Below, piece after piece: positions 49,066-60,655 of a DNA stretch of 64,000 nucleotides. The notes below the pieces were generated by a model that was given only the letters and a program-made list of their open reading frames with translations, had not been told where the DNA came from and ran no database searches. The translations under genes were made by a program, and so were the position numbers. Origin of the DNA: Gemmatimonadota bacterium (lineage in GTDB: Bacteria; Gemmatimonadota; Gemmatimonadetes; Gemmatimonadales; Gemmatimonadaceae); assembly GCA_016719105.1 (NCBI GenBank), contig JADKAQ010000020.1, positions 62,001 through 126,000 on the forward strand, read 5' to 3'. How positions within the stretch are numbered: the stretch's first letter is position 1; every line of letters starts with the position of its first letter.

Positions 49066-50526
49066 GTGCTCAAGAAAGTCATCGCCGTCGTCTCGTTCGC
49101 GCTCGCCGCCCTCTCCGGGTTGGGGGCCTGGCGCGCGACGCGCCTCGTCCCGCGCGCGCCGGCCTCGCTCGCCCCCGATGCCGGGATCGCCGCCGCCACC
49201 GTCACCACCGATCGCTTTCGCGAGTCGCTGCGCTTTCGCACCGTCTCGGTGCAGGATTCCACCCAGTGGAACCCGCAGCCCTTCCTCGAATTCCACGACT
49301 GGCTACGCGCCGCCTTCCCCCGCGTCGACTCGGCGCTCACGCGCGAGGTCGTCAACGGCTACTCGCTCCTCTACACGTGGAAAGGCGCCGACACCACGCG
49401 CGCCCCCATCCTCCTCACCGGGCACTTCGATGTCGTCCCCGTGGAGAGCGGGACCGACTCGATGTGGACCCACCCGCCCTTCGCCGGCGACACCGCCGAC
49501 GGGATGCTGTGGGGGCGCGGCGCCGCCGACGACAAGATCTCCGTCATCGGGTTGCTCGAAGGGGTCGAACTCCTCGTGGCGCAGGGCTTCCAGCCCACGC
49601 GCACCGTCCTCCTCGCCTTCGGCCACGACGAGGAGGTCGGCGGCTATCGCGGCGCCGAGCACATCTCCCGCCTGCTGCAACAGCGCTACGGCAAGGTCGC
49701 CTTCCTCGTCGATGAAGGGGGCTTCATCACCGAAGGGATCATCCCCGGCGTGAAGCGTCGGGTGGCGATGGTGGGTGTCGCCGAGAAATCGTCGATGTCG
49801 GTCGAGCTCTCGGTCATGGGCGGGGGCGGCCACTCGTCCATTCCGCCCACGCATACCGCCCTCGGGATCCTCGCCCGGGCCATCACCCGGCTCGAGGACG
49901 ACCAGATGCCGGCGCGCCTCACCCCGGCCACGGAGGCCTTCCTCACCAACGTCGCTGCCGAGGGGTCGTTCGCGATGCGCTTCGCCTTCGCTAACCTCGG
50001 CGCCGTGCGACCGCTCATCGTCCAGGCGCTGGTCAAGCAGCCCCAGACCGCCTCGGTCGTGCGCACCACCACCGCGGTGACCATGGCCAGTGGGAGCCCG
50101 AAGGAAAACGTCCTCCCCATCCGCGCCACGGCGGTGGTCAACTTCCGCATCCTCCCCGGCGACTCGGTGCAGGGGGTCCTGACCCACATCGCCCGCGTCG
50201 TGGGCGACACGATGGTCAAGGTGCGGCAGCTCGGAAACGCCCGCGAACCGTCGGCCATCACCCCGTTCGATTCGCCGGAGTACGCCGCGCTGGAGAAGAC
50301 CATCTCGCAGCTCTATCCCGACGCCCTCCCCACCCCGTACCTGCTCGGGGCCGCCACCGATACCCGCCACTACGAGCCGCTCACGAAGCACATCTTCCGC
50401 TTCGCCCCGGCCGTCGTCACCGCCCCCCTCGTCTCGGGGGCCCACGGGACGAATGAGCGCATACCGCTGGCGGACTTCGCGTACGGCGTAAAATTCTGGG
50501 CGCAACTCATCCGAAACGCCCAATAG
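49066..50526 (+). CDS. Membrane-anchored M20 family peptidase
   Basis: 486 residues. N-terminal hydrophobic anchor (VIAVVSFALAALSGLGAW). M20 metal ligands in order: LTGHFDVVPVE (His), GRGAADDKISV (Asp), FGHDEEVGG (Glu-Glu), VDEGG and the late His in SGAHGTNERIPL. The dimerisation domain lies between (GGGGHSSIPP). Closest to the carboxypeptidase S / PM20D1-like branch, which cleaves C-terminal amino acids or N-acyl-amino acids. GTG start; 42 bp after the amidohydrolase stop, so likely the same operon. A repeat element follows. Confidence 0.88.
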   Translation: MLKKVIAVVSFALAALSGLGAWRATRLVPRAPASLAPDAGIAAATVTTDRFRESLRFRTVSVQDSTQWNPQPFLEFHDWLRAAFPRVDSALTREVVNGYSLLYTWKGADTTRAPILLTGHFDVVPVESGTDSMWTHPPFAGDTADGMLWGRGAADDKISVIGLLEGVELLVAQGFQPTRTVLLAFGHDEEVGGYRGAEHISRLLQQRYGKVAFLVDEGGFITEGIIPGVKRRVAMVGVAEKSSMSVELSVMGGGGHSSIPPTHTALGILARAITRLEDDQMPARLTPATEAFLTNVAAEGSFAMRFAFANLGAVRPLIVQALVKQPQTASVVRTTTAVTMASGSPKENVLPIRATAVVNFRILPGDSVQGVLTHIARVVGDTMVKVRQLGNAREPSAITPFDSPEYAALEKTISQLYPDALPTPYLLGAATDTRHYEPLTKHIFRFAPAVVTAPLVSGAHGTNERIPLADFAYGVKFWAQLIRNAQ

Positions 50527-50573
50527 CCGCCCTGCGGCCCTATCTTTGCTCACGCGATAGGGCTCCCGCCCCC

Positions 50574-50621
50574 AGAAGACGCGCCCGCTCGTCTTCCCGT
50601 CCTCCCGTCTTCCCGTCTCCC
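50574..50621. repeat. Interspersed repeat element R6 (half)
   Basis: A short AGAAGACGCG left end and a right arm CTCGTCTTCCCGTCCTCCCG plus TCTTCCCGTC. It lies 47 bp after the M20 stop and ends 5 bp before the kinase TTG start, so it occupies the 5' untranslated region of that gene. Confidence 0.65.
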
Positions 50622-50626
50622 AGAAC

Positions 50627-53445
<2,819 letters not shown>

Positions 53446-53449
<4 letters not shown>

Positions 53450-54669
53450 GCGCTCAGCGCCTCGCTGGCCACGCGCGCGCACTCGGCGAGCACCGCCGCC
53501 CCTACGAAGATCGCCCCGTCGGCGGCGTGGAAGCGCGGCGAATGCGCGGCGACCGCCTCGCCCCCGGCTTCGCGTGCGCCGATGCGCAGGAAGCACCCCG
53601 GGATCTTCTCCATGTAGAAGGCGAAGTCCTCGCCCCCCATGTTGGTGATCCCGAACGGGACCACGGCCCCGTCGCCGAGTACCGAGGTCGCCGCCGCGCG
53701 TGCCCACTCGGCTTCGCGCACCGGGTTGACGATCGGCGGTGTCCCCAGCTCCACCACGACCTCTGCCTTCACACCGTAGGCCTCGCCCACCTGCGTCGCG
53801 AGTCGTCTCACCTCTTCGCCCAGGCGCCGGCGCGTGTTGGGGTCCATCGCCCGCAGCGTTCCGGTGAGGATGGCCCGTTCGGGGATGACGTTGGAGGCGA
53901 CCCCCGCGTGGATGCTGCCGACCGTGCACACGGCCGGAGCCGCCGGGTCGAGGCGGCGGGCAACGATGGTCTGCAGCGCGGTGATGACGGCGGCGGCGGC
54001 GACGACGGCATCGGCCGATTCGTGCGGGCGTGCGCCGTGCGCGCCGCGCCCCACGAGGGTGATCGTGAAGCTGTCGGCCGACGCGGCGAGCGGCCCGGCC
54101 TCGGCGATCACCTGCCCGACCTCGAAGCGGCGGTCGACGTGTCCGCCGAAGATGGCCGCCACGCCATCGAGCGCGCCGCTCGCCAGGATGGCGGGGGCGC
54201 CGCCACCGACCTCCTCCGCCGGCTGCAATACCACGAGGACGTCACCGCGTGCCGGGCGGCGCGCCAGCTCCATCGCGGCGCCGATTGCCCAGGTGGCGTG
54301 CACGTCGTGGCCACAGGCGTGCATCACCCCCGGCACGGCGGAGGCGTAGTCGAGCCCTGTCTCCTCCTGGATCGGGAGGGCGTCGATGTCGCCGCGCACG
54401 GCGACGACAGGGGCCGACGGGTCGCGACCCTTGAAGCGGGCGACGACCCCGGTGTTGGCCACCCGCGTCACCGACATCGCCCCTAACGACTCGGCGACCG
54501 CCGCCAACCGGTCGGAGGTGGCGTACTCCTTCCACGAGAGTTCGGGGTGCCGGTGCAGCTCGCGCCGGAGCGCGACGAGGCGGGTGATCTCCTCGTGAGT
54601 GAAGCGGTCGCGCGCGCGCGGTGGGGCGTCGAGGTAGATCGGGACGCCCGTGGTGGGCGTCACGATCAT
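53446..54669 (-). CDS. M20D-family amidohydrolase (N-acyl-amino-acid deacylase)
   Basis: 407 residues. Family blocks: LRRELHRHPELSWKEYAT, VRGDIDALPIQEETGLDY, MHACGHDVHATWAIG (Cys and His ligands), LQPAEEVGGGAPAI (Glu), FGGHV, GRGAHGARPHESADAV, ITNMGGEDFAFYMEKIPGCF, HSPRFHA. Typical of hippurate, IAA-amino-acid and N-acyl-L-amino-acid hydrolases. ATG at 54669 has AGGGAG at proper spacing; a GTG six codons upstream is an alternative. Third gene of a GNAT, racemase, deacylase row, matching the role of L-desuccinylase in the known N-succinyl route of D-amino-acid conversion. Confidence 0.9.
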
Positions 54670-54679
54670 CACGGGCTCC

Positions 54680-55801
54680 CTACTCACCCAGGCGCTCCAG
54701 GCGCACGGTGAGGTCGTCGATGCGGCCGACGTCGATCGTGACGCCGAGTCCGGGGCGGTCGAGCGGGACCTTGACCATCCCGTCCGGCGTCATCGTCCAT
54801 TCGGGGGTGACGACGTCGCGCGCCCAGTAGCGCGCGCTCGGGCTCACGTCGCCCGGCTTCTGGAAGTTGGGGAGCGAGGCCAGCGCCACGTTGTACGCGC
54901 GCCCGATCCCGCTCTCCAGCATCCCGCCGCACCACACGGGGACGCCGTTGGCTTCGCAGAAGTCGTGGATGGCCAGCGACGGGCCGAAGCCGCCGACACG
55001 TCCCGGCTTGATGTTGATGATGCGGCCGGCACCCAGCGTGACCATGTCCTGCGCGCGGTCGAGCGAGGTGATCGACTCGTCCAGGCAGATGGGCGTCTTG
55101 AGGCGGCTTTGCAGCTCGCGGTGACGGACGATGTCTTCCCAGTCGAGCGGCTGCTCGAACATCATCAGGTCGAGGTCGTCCATCGCCACGAGGGCGTCGG
55201 CCGTGTCGAGCGTGTACGCGTTGTTGGCGTCGGCCATGATCGGGGCGGTGGGAAACGCCTCGCGCACGGCGCGCACGTAGGCCACGTCCTTCCCCGGCTT
55301 GATCTTGATCTTGATCTTGCGATAGCCCTCGGCGAGCGCGGCCCCGGCCTTCTCGACCAGCTTTTCGGGCGTGGCCTGGATGCCTAACGAAATCCCCACC
55401 GGGATCTCCTCGCGCGTCCCCCCGATGAGGCGGGCCAGCGGGATCTGCAGGCGCTCGGCCTCTACCCCCCACATTCCCATCTCGACCGCCGCCTTGGCCA
55501 TCATGTGCCCGCGGAAGTCCTGCTCGAGCACGGCGTGGACTTCGCCCGGACCCTGAAACGGCTTGAACAGCACCCGCGGCGCCACCCACTTGGTGATCGC
55601 CATCCACGCCGTGTCGATCGTCTCGGACGTGTAGTTGGGCGTGTCGTCGGCCACGCACTCGCTCCAGGCCACGGCGCCGCTGGCGTCGCGCAGCTCGAGC
55701 AGCGCGCAGCGACGCTCGGTCATGGTGCCCGAGGAGATCTGGAACGGCTCACGCAGGGGCAGCCGGATTTCACGCAGGGTGATGCCTGTCAGGTGCAACA
55801 T
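54680..55801 (-). CDS. menC: N-succinylamino-acid racemase / o-succinylbenzoate synthase family
   Basis: 373 residues, enolase superfamily. Catalytic KxK pair in YRKIKIKIKPG (Lys164/166), metal ligands Asp191 (MADANNAY), Glu216 (MFEQPLDWED), Asp241 (CLDES), and Lys265 (IINIKPGRVGG), as in the Amycolatopsis racemase/OSBS. The symbol reflects family. By sequence the enzyme could make o-succinylbenzoate for menaquinone or racemise N-succinylamino acids. The flanking GNAT and M20 genes and absence of other men genes favour the racemase role here. It lies 36 bp after the GNAT gene and 10 bp before the M20 start. Confidence 0.9.
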   Translation of the reverse strand: MLHLTGITLREIRLPLREPFQISSGTMTERRCALLELRDASGAVAWSECVADDTPNYTSETIDTAWMAITKWVAPRVLFKPFQGPGEVHAVLEQDFRGHMMAKAAVEMGMWGVEAERLQIPLARLIGGTREEIPVGISLGIQATPEKLVEKAGAALAEGYRKIKIKIKPGKDVAYVRAVREAFPTAPIMADANNAYTLDTADALVAMDDLDLMMFEQPLDWEDIVRHRELQSRLKTPICLDESITSLDRAQDMVTLGAGRIINIKPGRVGGFGPSLAIHDFCEANGVPVWCGGMLESGIGRAYNVALASLPNFQKPGDVSPSARYWARDVVTPEWTMTPDGMVKVPLDRPGLGVTIDVGRIDDLTVRLERLGE

Positions 55802-55836
55802 GCGAGTGGAGACCGGGGACGGGAGAGAGGAGCGCG

Positions 55837-56658
55837 CTAGCGCGCGACTTCCAGGACGTAGTACGGATGGGCGCCGCTGGCCGGACGCACGAAGCGCGTG
55901 ACCGTGTGGCCGCTCGCGTGGAGGGCATTGAAGGCCCCGCGCACGGCCAGACGCCAGTACATGGCGTCGTCCACGCTGTCGCGCTGCACCACCGTCAGGT
56001 CGTGCGGCACCTGCACGCGAACCGCCGGGCCGACAGCCTCGGGATCGAAGGCGGGGCGTCCGTCACTCCCGAGCGGGTTGGCGAGCGGGAGGGCACAGTC
56101 GCCTGGCCCCTCCGCGTCGAGGGTGCTGGACGGGGAGTACGGCTTGCTCAGCGCCCACGAGATCACCAGGCGATCGGTGGGAAGCTCGCCGTGCAGCGTG
56201 CTCCCCGTATTGGCGCCGTAGATGTTCTCGACGTACTCCACCGGCCGGGCGCCCAGGCGGTTGATATTGAAGTGCGCGTTGCGCGCCACGAGCGGGTCGG
56301 CTGTCCATAACATCGTTTCGACGCCAAGTTTCTGGACGCGTTCGCGCTGGAAGTGCTTGAGGCGGTCGCCGATGTGGCGTCCGCGCGCTTCCTCGCGCAC
56401 CGCCAGCATGTCCGACCAGTGCGCGGGCTTCCCCTCGCGAATGCCGGTCATGCCGAACACGAACCCGATCATTCGTCCGTTGCCATCGAACGCCCCGGCG
56501 GTCACCCCGCCGATCTTCTGGGAGACCCGCAGGATGGCGCCGGGGACGCGCTCGGAAAAACCACGCCCCCAGGTCTCTTCCTGCAGGTCGACACAGGCGG
56601 TGTATTCATCGAGCGTCGCGAGGTCACGTATGGTGACGCTGTCGAGCGGATCGGTCAT
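55837..56658 (-). CDS. GNAT-family acyltransferase of the racemase cluster
   Basis: 273 residues. Acetyl/succinyl-CoA transferase fold in two parts: VTIRDLATLDEYTACVDLQE, then the GNAT core IGFVFGMTGIREGKPAHWSD, MLAVREEARGRHIGDRLKHF (acyl-CoA loop), FQRERVQKLGVETMLWTADP and NAHFNINRLGARPVEYVENI. The remainder is a family-specific C-terminal extension. This type sits beside N-succinylamino-acid racemases, where a D-amino-acid N-succinyltransferase has been shown in Geobacillus. ATG at 56658 (MTDPLDSV). First gene of the leftward operon; the operator at 56730 lies 72 bp upstream. Confidence 0.85.
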   Translation of the reverse strand: MTDPLDSVTIRDLATLDEYTACVDLQEETWGRGFSERVPGAILRVSQKIGGVTAGAFDGNGRMIGFVFGMTGIREGKPAHWSDMLAVREEARGRHIGDRLKHFQRERVQKLGVETMLWTADPLVARNAHFNINRLGARPVEYVENIYGANTGSTLHGELPTDRLVISWALSKPYSPSSTLDAEGPGDCALPLANPLGSDGRPAFDPEAVGPAVRVQVPHDLTVVQRDSVDDAMYWRLAVRGAFNALHASGHTVTRFVRPASGAHPYYVLEVAR

Positions 56659-56729
56659 GCCATGGCCTCGAGGGGCGAGTACTCTTGCGTCACATCCGGG
56701 AGGGTCATAGATAAATGCACAGGGCAGAA

Positions 56730-56739
56730 TTGTATACAA
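56730..56739. promoter_or_regulatory. Palindromic GntR operator candidate O1
   Basis: Perfect palindrome TTGTATACAA within AATTGTATACAAATT, an AT-rich island in GC-rich DNA between the divergent GNAT and GntR genes (50 bp before the regulator GTG). Palindromes of this shape are typical for GntR/FCD proteins. The same motif recurs at 60486. Confidence 0.75.
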
Positions 56740-56788
56740 ATTTCGGCGAGGAGAAAAGGGCCGGTTTTTCTCGAGCGGGGGAGGGCGT

Positions 56789-57505
56789 GTGACGGGAGCG
56801 ACGAAGAAGGGACCACCGCAGCGTGCCGCACGACCCGAGATTGTCTATCGCAAACTCCGGGAACTCATCGTGCGCGGACAACTTGCCCCCGGAACGCGCA
56901 TTGTCGAGACCGACGTGGCGCAGCGGCTCGGCGTGAGCCGAACTCCCGTACGGGGCGCGCTCCAGCGCCTCCAGCAGGAGGGGTACATCCTCGACTCCCC
57001 GGCCCTGCAGCAGTCGCGCCCCACGGTTGCCCCACTCACGCGTGAGGATGCGCGTGAACTCTTTTCGATCGTGGCCGAAATCGAGGGACTCGCGGCACGT
57101 TTTGCCGCACAGCTCCCGGCCGCCGCTCGCGAAAAGCTCGTCGCCGACCTGACCAGCATCAACGAGCAGTTCCGGAAGGCGGCCGACGCCAAGCAGCAGA
57201 ACCACAATCGCCTGTGGGAGCTGGACGAGAAGTTCCACCGCCGCTACGTGGAGAGTGGCGCCGGCGTCCGACTCCTCACCCTCCACGACGCCGTCAAGCC
57301 GCAAGCCGAGCGCTACGAGCGCATCTACGTCTCACTGCTCTCCCGCGACCTCTCGCCCTCCGTGGCCGAGCACGTGGCCATCATCAAGGCGATCAAGACC
57401 GGCAATGCGGATGCAGCCCAGCTCTGCGTGCAGTCCAACTGGCGCAACGCCGCCGACCGACTCGGCAGCGTGATCACCAACGTGGGCGAACGCGGGCAGT
57501 GGTAG
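56789..57505 (+). CDS. GntR-family regulator (FCD subfamily)
   Basis: 238 residues. Winged helix at 15-75: IVYRKLRELIVRGQLAPGTR, VETDVAQRLGVSRTPVRGAL, LQQEGYI. FCD ligand domain from about 88 to 225, with helices ELFSIVAEIEGLAARFAA, LDEKFHRRYVES, SVAEHVAIIKAIKTGNADAA; the FHR His is a usual metal or ligand residue. FCD regulators respond to small organic or amino acids. GTG start behind GGGGGAGGG. Divergent from the GNAT-racemase-deacylase operon and 40 bp upstream of the hydratase gene; presumably controls both and itself. Confidence 0.9.
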   Translation: MTGATKKGPPQRAARPEIVYRKLRELIVRGQLAPGTRIVETDVAQRLGVSRTPVRGALQRLQQEGYILDSPALQQSRPTVAPLTREDARELFSIVAEIEGLAARFAAQLPAAAREKLVADLTSINEQFRKAADAKQQNHNRLWELDEKFHRRYVESGAGVRLLTLHDAVKPQAERYERIYVSLLSRDLSPSVAEHVAIIKAIKTGNADAAQLCVQSNWRNAADRLGSVITNVGERGQW

Positions 57506-57545
57506 ACCGCCACCGGCGGCCCAACCTCCCGTTCCCCGAGACGAC

Positions 57546-58334
57546 ATGAACGAGGCGTTCCAGCTGCACGCGACCGGTGGAGTCCTCACGGTCACCTTCA
57601 ATCGCCCGGAGCGCCTCAACGCCTTCCGCCGAGCCGAGTATCATCGCTTTCGCGACCTGCTGGCCGATATCGAGGACGACCCGTCGGTGTGCGCCGTCGT
57701 CCTCACCGGGAGCGGGCGCGGCTTCTGCGCCGGCGAGGACCTCAAGGAGCTCGACGCCAGCGTCGCCGAGGCGCCGTCGGTCACGCGTGAGAACGCGTTG
57801 GTGCTGCAGGACATCACGCGACGGATCGTGCGAAGCCGCCTGGTCTACATCGCGGCGGTGAACGGGGTCGCCGCGGGGTTTGGTGCCGAGGTGGCGTGCG
57901 CGTGCGACGTGCGCCTGGCGGGCGATGGGGCGCGCTTCGTCTTTCCCGAGGTGAAGCGAGGGCTCTTCATCACCAACGGCATCTCGTACACGTTGCCGCG
58001 CCTGGTGGGCGACAACTGGGCGGCGACGCTCCTCCTCACCGGCGATCCCATCGACGCCGCGACGGCGCTGCGCATCGGGCTGGTCTCGCAGCTCCTTCCC
58101 GGCGACGGACTCGTGGCCGCGGCGCAGGCGATGGCGGCCACGGTTGCGGGCAATGCGCCGTCGGCGGTGCAGCACACCAAGCAGATCCTGCGGGGCGACG
58201 GCGACGCCCTGGAGCACGCGCTGGCGCAGGAGGTCGAGTATCTGGAGCGCGTCCTCGCGACCGGCGAGTATCTCGAGGGGGCGCGCGCCTTCGTCGAGAA
58301 GCGCCCTCCGCGCTTTGGCGAGCGCGGTCGATAG
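57546..58334 (+). CDS. Enoyl-CoA hydratase/isomerase family protein
   Basis: 262 residues. Crotonase fold: VLTVTFNRPERLNAF, GSGRGFCAGEDLKELD (oxyanion loop), YIAAVNGVAAGFGAEVACAC (second oxyanion block), FPEVKRGLFITNG, where the usual acidic residues of hydratases are partly replaced, and the C-terminal trimer helices. Hydratase, isomerase or another crotonase reaction cannot be told apart. 40 bp after the GntR gene and 36 bp before the CocE-type gene; likely one transcript. Its place beside a racemase cluster suggests CoA-ester catabolism (inference). Confidence 0.9.
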   Translation: MNEAFQLHATGGVLTVTFNRPERLNAFRRAEYHRFRDLLADIEDDPSVCAVVLTGSGRGFCAGEDLKELDASVAEAPSVTRENALVLQDITRRIVRSRLVYIAAVNGVAAGFGAEVACACDVRLAGDGARFVFPEVKRGLFITNGISYTLPRLVGDNWAATLLLTGDPIDAATALRIGLVSQLLPGDGLVAAAQAMAATVAGNAPSAVQHTKQILRGDGDALEHALAQEVEYLERVLATGEYLEGARAFVEKRPPRFGERGR

Positions 58335-58370
58335 AGAGTTCGTCCGGTCGCAACCACGCCTGGGGTCGTC

Positions 58371-60272
58371 ATGCTGAAGCGGATCGTGCTGGGGATCGTT
58401 GGCCTGGTCGTTGGCCTCGTCGTCGCGGTGCTGGTCCTTGCGGCCATGGCGCGCGACGCCGGCGACGTGCGCGTCCCCGCGGGGATGCGGCGCAACCAGG
58501 CGCTCTATGTTCCCATGCGCGATGGTGAGCAGATCGCCATCGACGTCTGGTACCCCGCGACCCTTGCAGCTGGCCAGCGCATTCCGGCGCTGATCAAGGC
58601 GACGCGCTACGTGCGCGCCACGCGCCCCGGGCTCCTGGCCAGGGCGGCGATCGCCATCGGCCAGTTCTCGTCGCTCGACCGGCGATTGGGGTCCATCCTC
58701 GATGCCGGCTATGCGGTCGTCCTCGTCGACGCGCGAGGGAGCGGCGCCTCCACCGGGCGTCGGGCCATCGAGTGGTCGCCCGACGAGCTGGCCGACTACG
58801 GAGAGATCGTCGACTGGATCGTGAAGCAACCGTGGTCCAACGGGCGGGTCGGCGCGTGGGGGGTGTCGTACGACGGGAACACCGCCGAGATGCTGGCCGC
58901 AACCGGGCGCCCGGCGGTGAAGGGGGTGGCGCCGCTGTACGACGACTACGATCCGCCGCTCGACCTGGCGATGCCCGGGGGGGTCCTGCTGTCCGGCTTT
59001 CTCTCCGAGTGGGGGGGCGCGAACAACCGGCTCGACGCCAACGACTACTGCGGGCTCACGCGCGCGACCGGACTCACATGCGCCGTCCAGCGGCTCTTCA
59101 TCCAGGGGATCAAGCCGGTCGATGCCGACGTGGGGGGGCGCATGCTCGACTCCATCGTGGCGGCGCGCAGGAACTACGACATCATGACCGACATGCGGGC
59201 GATCGAGAACCCGCGCGACACCTTCCCCACGTCGCGGCTCACCTTCGGCGACATCTCGCCCTACGGGATGCGCGACAAGGTGGAGCCGCTGGCCACGCCG
59301 ATGCTGGTCCGCGTGGGATGGCTCGACGCCGGGACGGTGAACGTGGCGTTAGGCAGGTTCTTCTCGCTCAAGACGCCGCAACGCCTCGAGATCGGGCCGT
59401 GGAGCCACGGAGGGGGCGAGCACATCGACCCGTTCCTCCCCGACTCGACGGCGACCGTCCCGTCGTCGGCGGAGCAGCAGCGCGAGATGCTGGCCTTCTT
59501 CGATGGGTTGTTGAAGGAACCAGGTGGGAAGGTCCCCGCGCATGAGATCCGCTACTACACGATGAACGACGGGCGCTGGCGCACGACGACGCAGTGGCCA
59601 CCGGCGGGGATGGCGCCGGTGCGCTGGTACCTCGGGACCGGGAAGACGCTCGGACGGGTCGCGCCCACGGACAGTGTCGGGGCGGACACGTACACCGTCG
59701 ACACGACGGCGACGACGGGGGCGCACACCCGCTGGCACACGCAGCTCGGGGGCGACGACGTGACCTATGGCGACCGTGCGGCGGCGGACGCGAAGCTCCT
59801 GACCTACACGAGCGAGCCGCTGCCGGCCGACGTGGAGATCACCGGGGTCCCGGTGGTCTGGCTGCGCGTGGCGTCGACGCACGATGACGGCGCCTTCTTC
59901 GCGTACCTCGAGGCGGTTGCGCCTGACGGCAAGGTGACCTACGTGACCGAAGGGATGCTGCGGGGGCGGCACCGGAAGCTGTCGACGGCGCCGCCGCCGT
60001 ACCGCACCTTTGGTCCCGTGCACGCGTTCACCCGGGCCGACGCGATGCCGCTCGTCCCCGGCGAGGTGGCGGAGGTCCCCTTCGAGCTGTTCGCGACGTC
60101 GGTGCGGTTGCGGAAGGGGGACCGCATCCGGCTGGCGTTAGGTGGGGCCGACCGGTCGATGTTCGCCCTGTATCCCCCGGCGGCGACCCCGACGTGGACG
60201 GTGCACCGACACTCGGCAGCGCCGTCATGGCTGGAGCTCCCGATGCAGGAGGTCGGGGCGCCGCAGCCGTAG
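58371..60272 (+). CDS. Membrane-anchored CocE/NonD-family (S15) hydrolase
   Basis: 633 residues. N-terminal membrane anchor or uncleaved signal (IVLGIVGLVVGLVVAVLVLA). Alpha/beta-hydrolase with YVPMRDGEQIAIDVWYPA, VVLVDARGSGASTG, nucleophile Ser in GAWGVSYDGNTA, Asp in VRVGWLDAGTVN and His in GPWSHGGGEH. The C-terminal jelly-roll domain (ADVEITGVPVVWLRVAST to PTWTVHRHSAAPSWLEL) is that of cocaine esterase and X-Pro dipeptidyl peptidase. It cleaves esters or peptides; the substrate is not evident. Probably co-transcribed with the hydratase gene. Confidence 0.9.
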   Translation: MLKRIVLGIVGLVVGLVVAVLVLAAMARDAGDVRVPAGMRRNQALYVPMRDGEQIAIDVWYPATLAAGQRIPALIKATRYVRATRPGLLARAAIAIGQFSSLDRRLGSILDAGYAVVLVDARGSGASTGRRAIEWSPDELADYGEIVDWIVKQPWSNGRVGAWGVSYDGNTAEMLAATGRPAVKGVAPLYDDYDPPLDLAMPGGVLLSGFLSEWGGANNRLDANDYCGLTRATGLTCAVQRLFIQGIKPVDADVGGRMLDSIVAARRNYDIMTDMRAIENPRDTFPTSRLTFGDISPYGMRDKVEPLATPMLVRVGWLDAGTVNVALGRFFSLKTPQRLEIGPWSHGGGEHIDPFLPDSTATVPSSAEQQREMLAFFDGLLKEPGGKVPAHEIRYYTMNDGRWRTTTQWPPAGMAPVRWYLGTGKTLGRVAPTDSVGADTYTVDTTATTGAHTRWHTQLGGDDVTYGDRAAADAKLLTYTSEPLPADVEITGVPVVWLRVASTHDDGAFFAYLEAVAPDGKVTYVTEGMLRGRHRKLSTAPPPYRTFGPVHAFTRADAMPLVPGEVAEVPFELFATSVRLRKGDRIRLALGGADRSMFALYPPAATPTWTVHRHSAAPSWLELPMQEVGAPQP

Positions 60273-60485
60273 GGGCGGCGCCGGCGGGGGGTGTTGAGCG
60301 GGCCGCTGCCGTCGGCCTCCGCCGTCTACCTGGGCAGTCGACCTACTGGTCCGTCTCCCCGGTCCGCCTCCCTTCCGGCCCCCCGTTTGACCCCCCCGAC
60401 GAGCGCCCCCGGTCAGAATTCCGCCGCTGCGCGACGCCTTCGGCCCCGGGGGGCGACGGGCGCTCGCGTTGCGCGCGGCACGCGG

Positions 60486-60499
60486 AATTGTATACAATT
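60486..60499. promoter_or_regulatory. Palindromic GntR operator candidate O2
   Basis: Perfect 14-bp palindrome AATTGTATACAATT in the 383-bp spacer (60273-60655) before the amidohydrolase gene, 157 bp upstream of its chosen start. It contains the same TTGTATACAA core as O1. A TTGCGC box 16 bp before TATACA could form a promoter overlapped by the operator, giving repression by occlusion. The rest of the spacer shows nothing I can name. Confidence 0.78.
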
Positions 60500-60655
60500 G
60501 TAGGCCTCCCGATCCGGACACACCCTGCATGGTTCCGCCCACCGTCCCGCCGTCGTCGCGTGCGGCGCGCGCGTGAGGATGGCGTACCCGGTGGCAGCCC
60601 GCGTCGCCCGGTCGTTGGTCGTTCGATGATCCTCTCCCTTTCCCGGCAGCTTCCG

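Noticed and set aside
54680..55801. Gene assigned solely to menaquinone synthesis (o-succinylbenzoate synthase)
   Set aside because: No other men gene is near, and the GNAT and M20 neighbours point to the racemase role, although the fold permits both.
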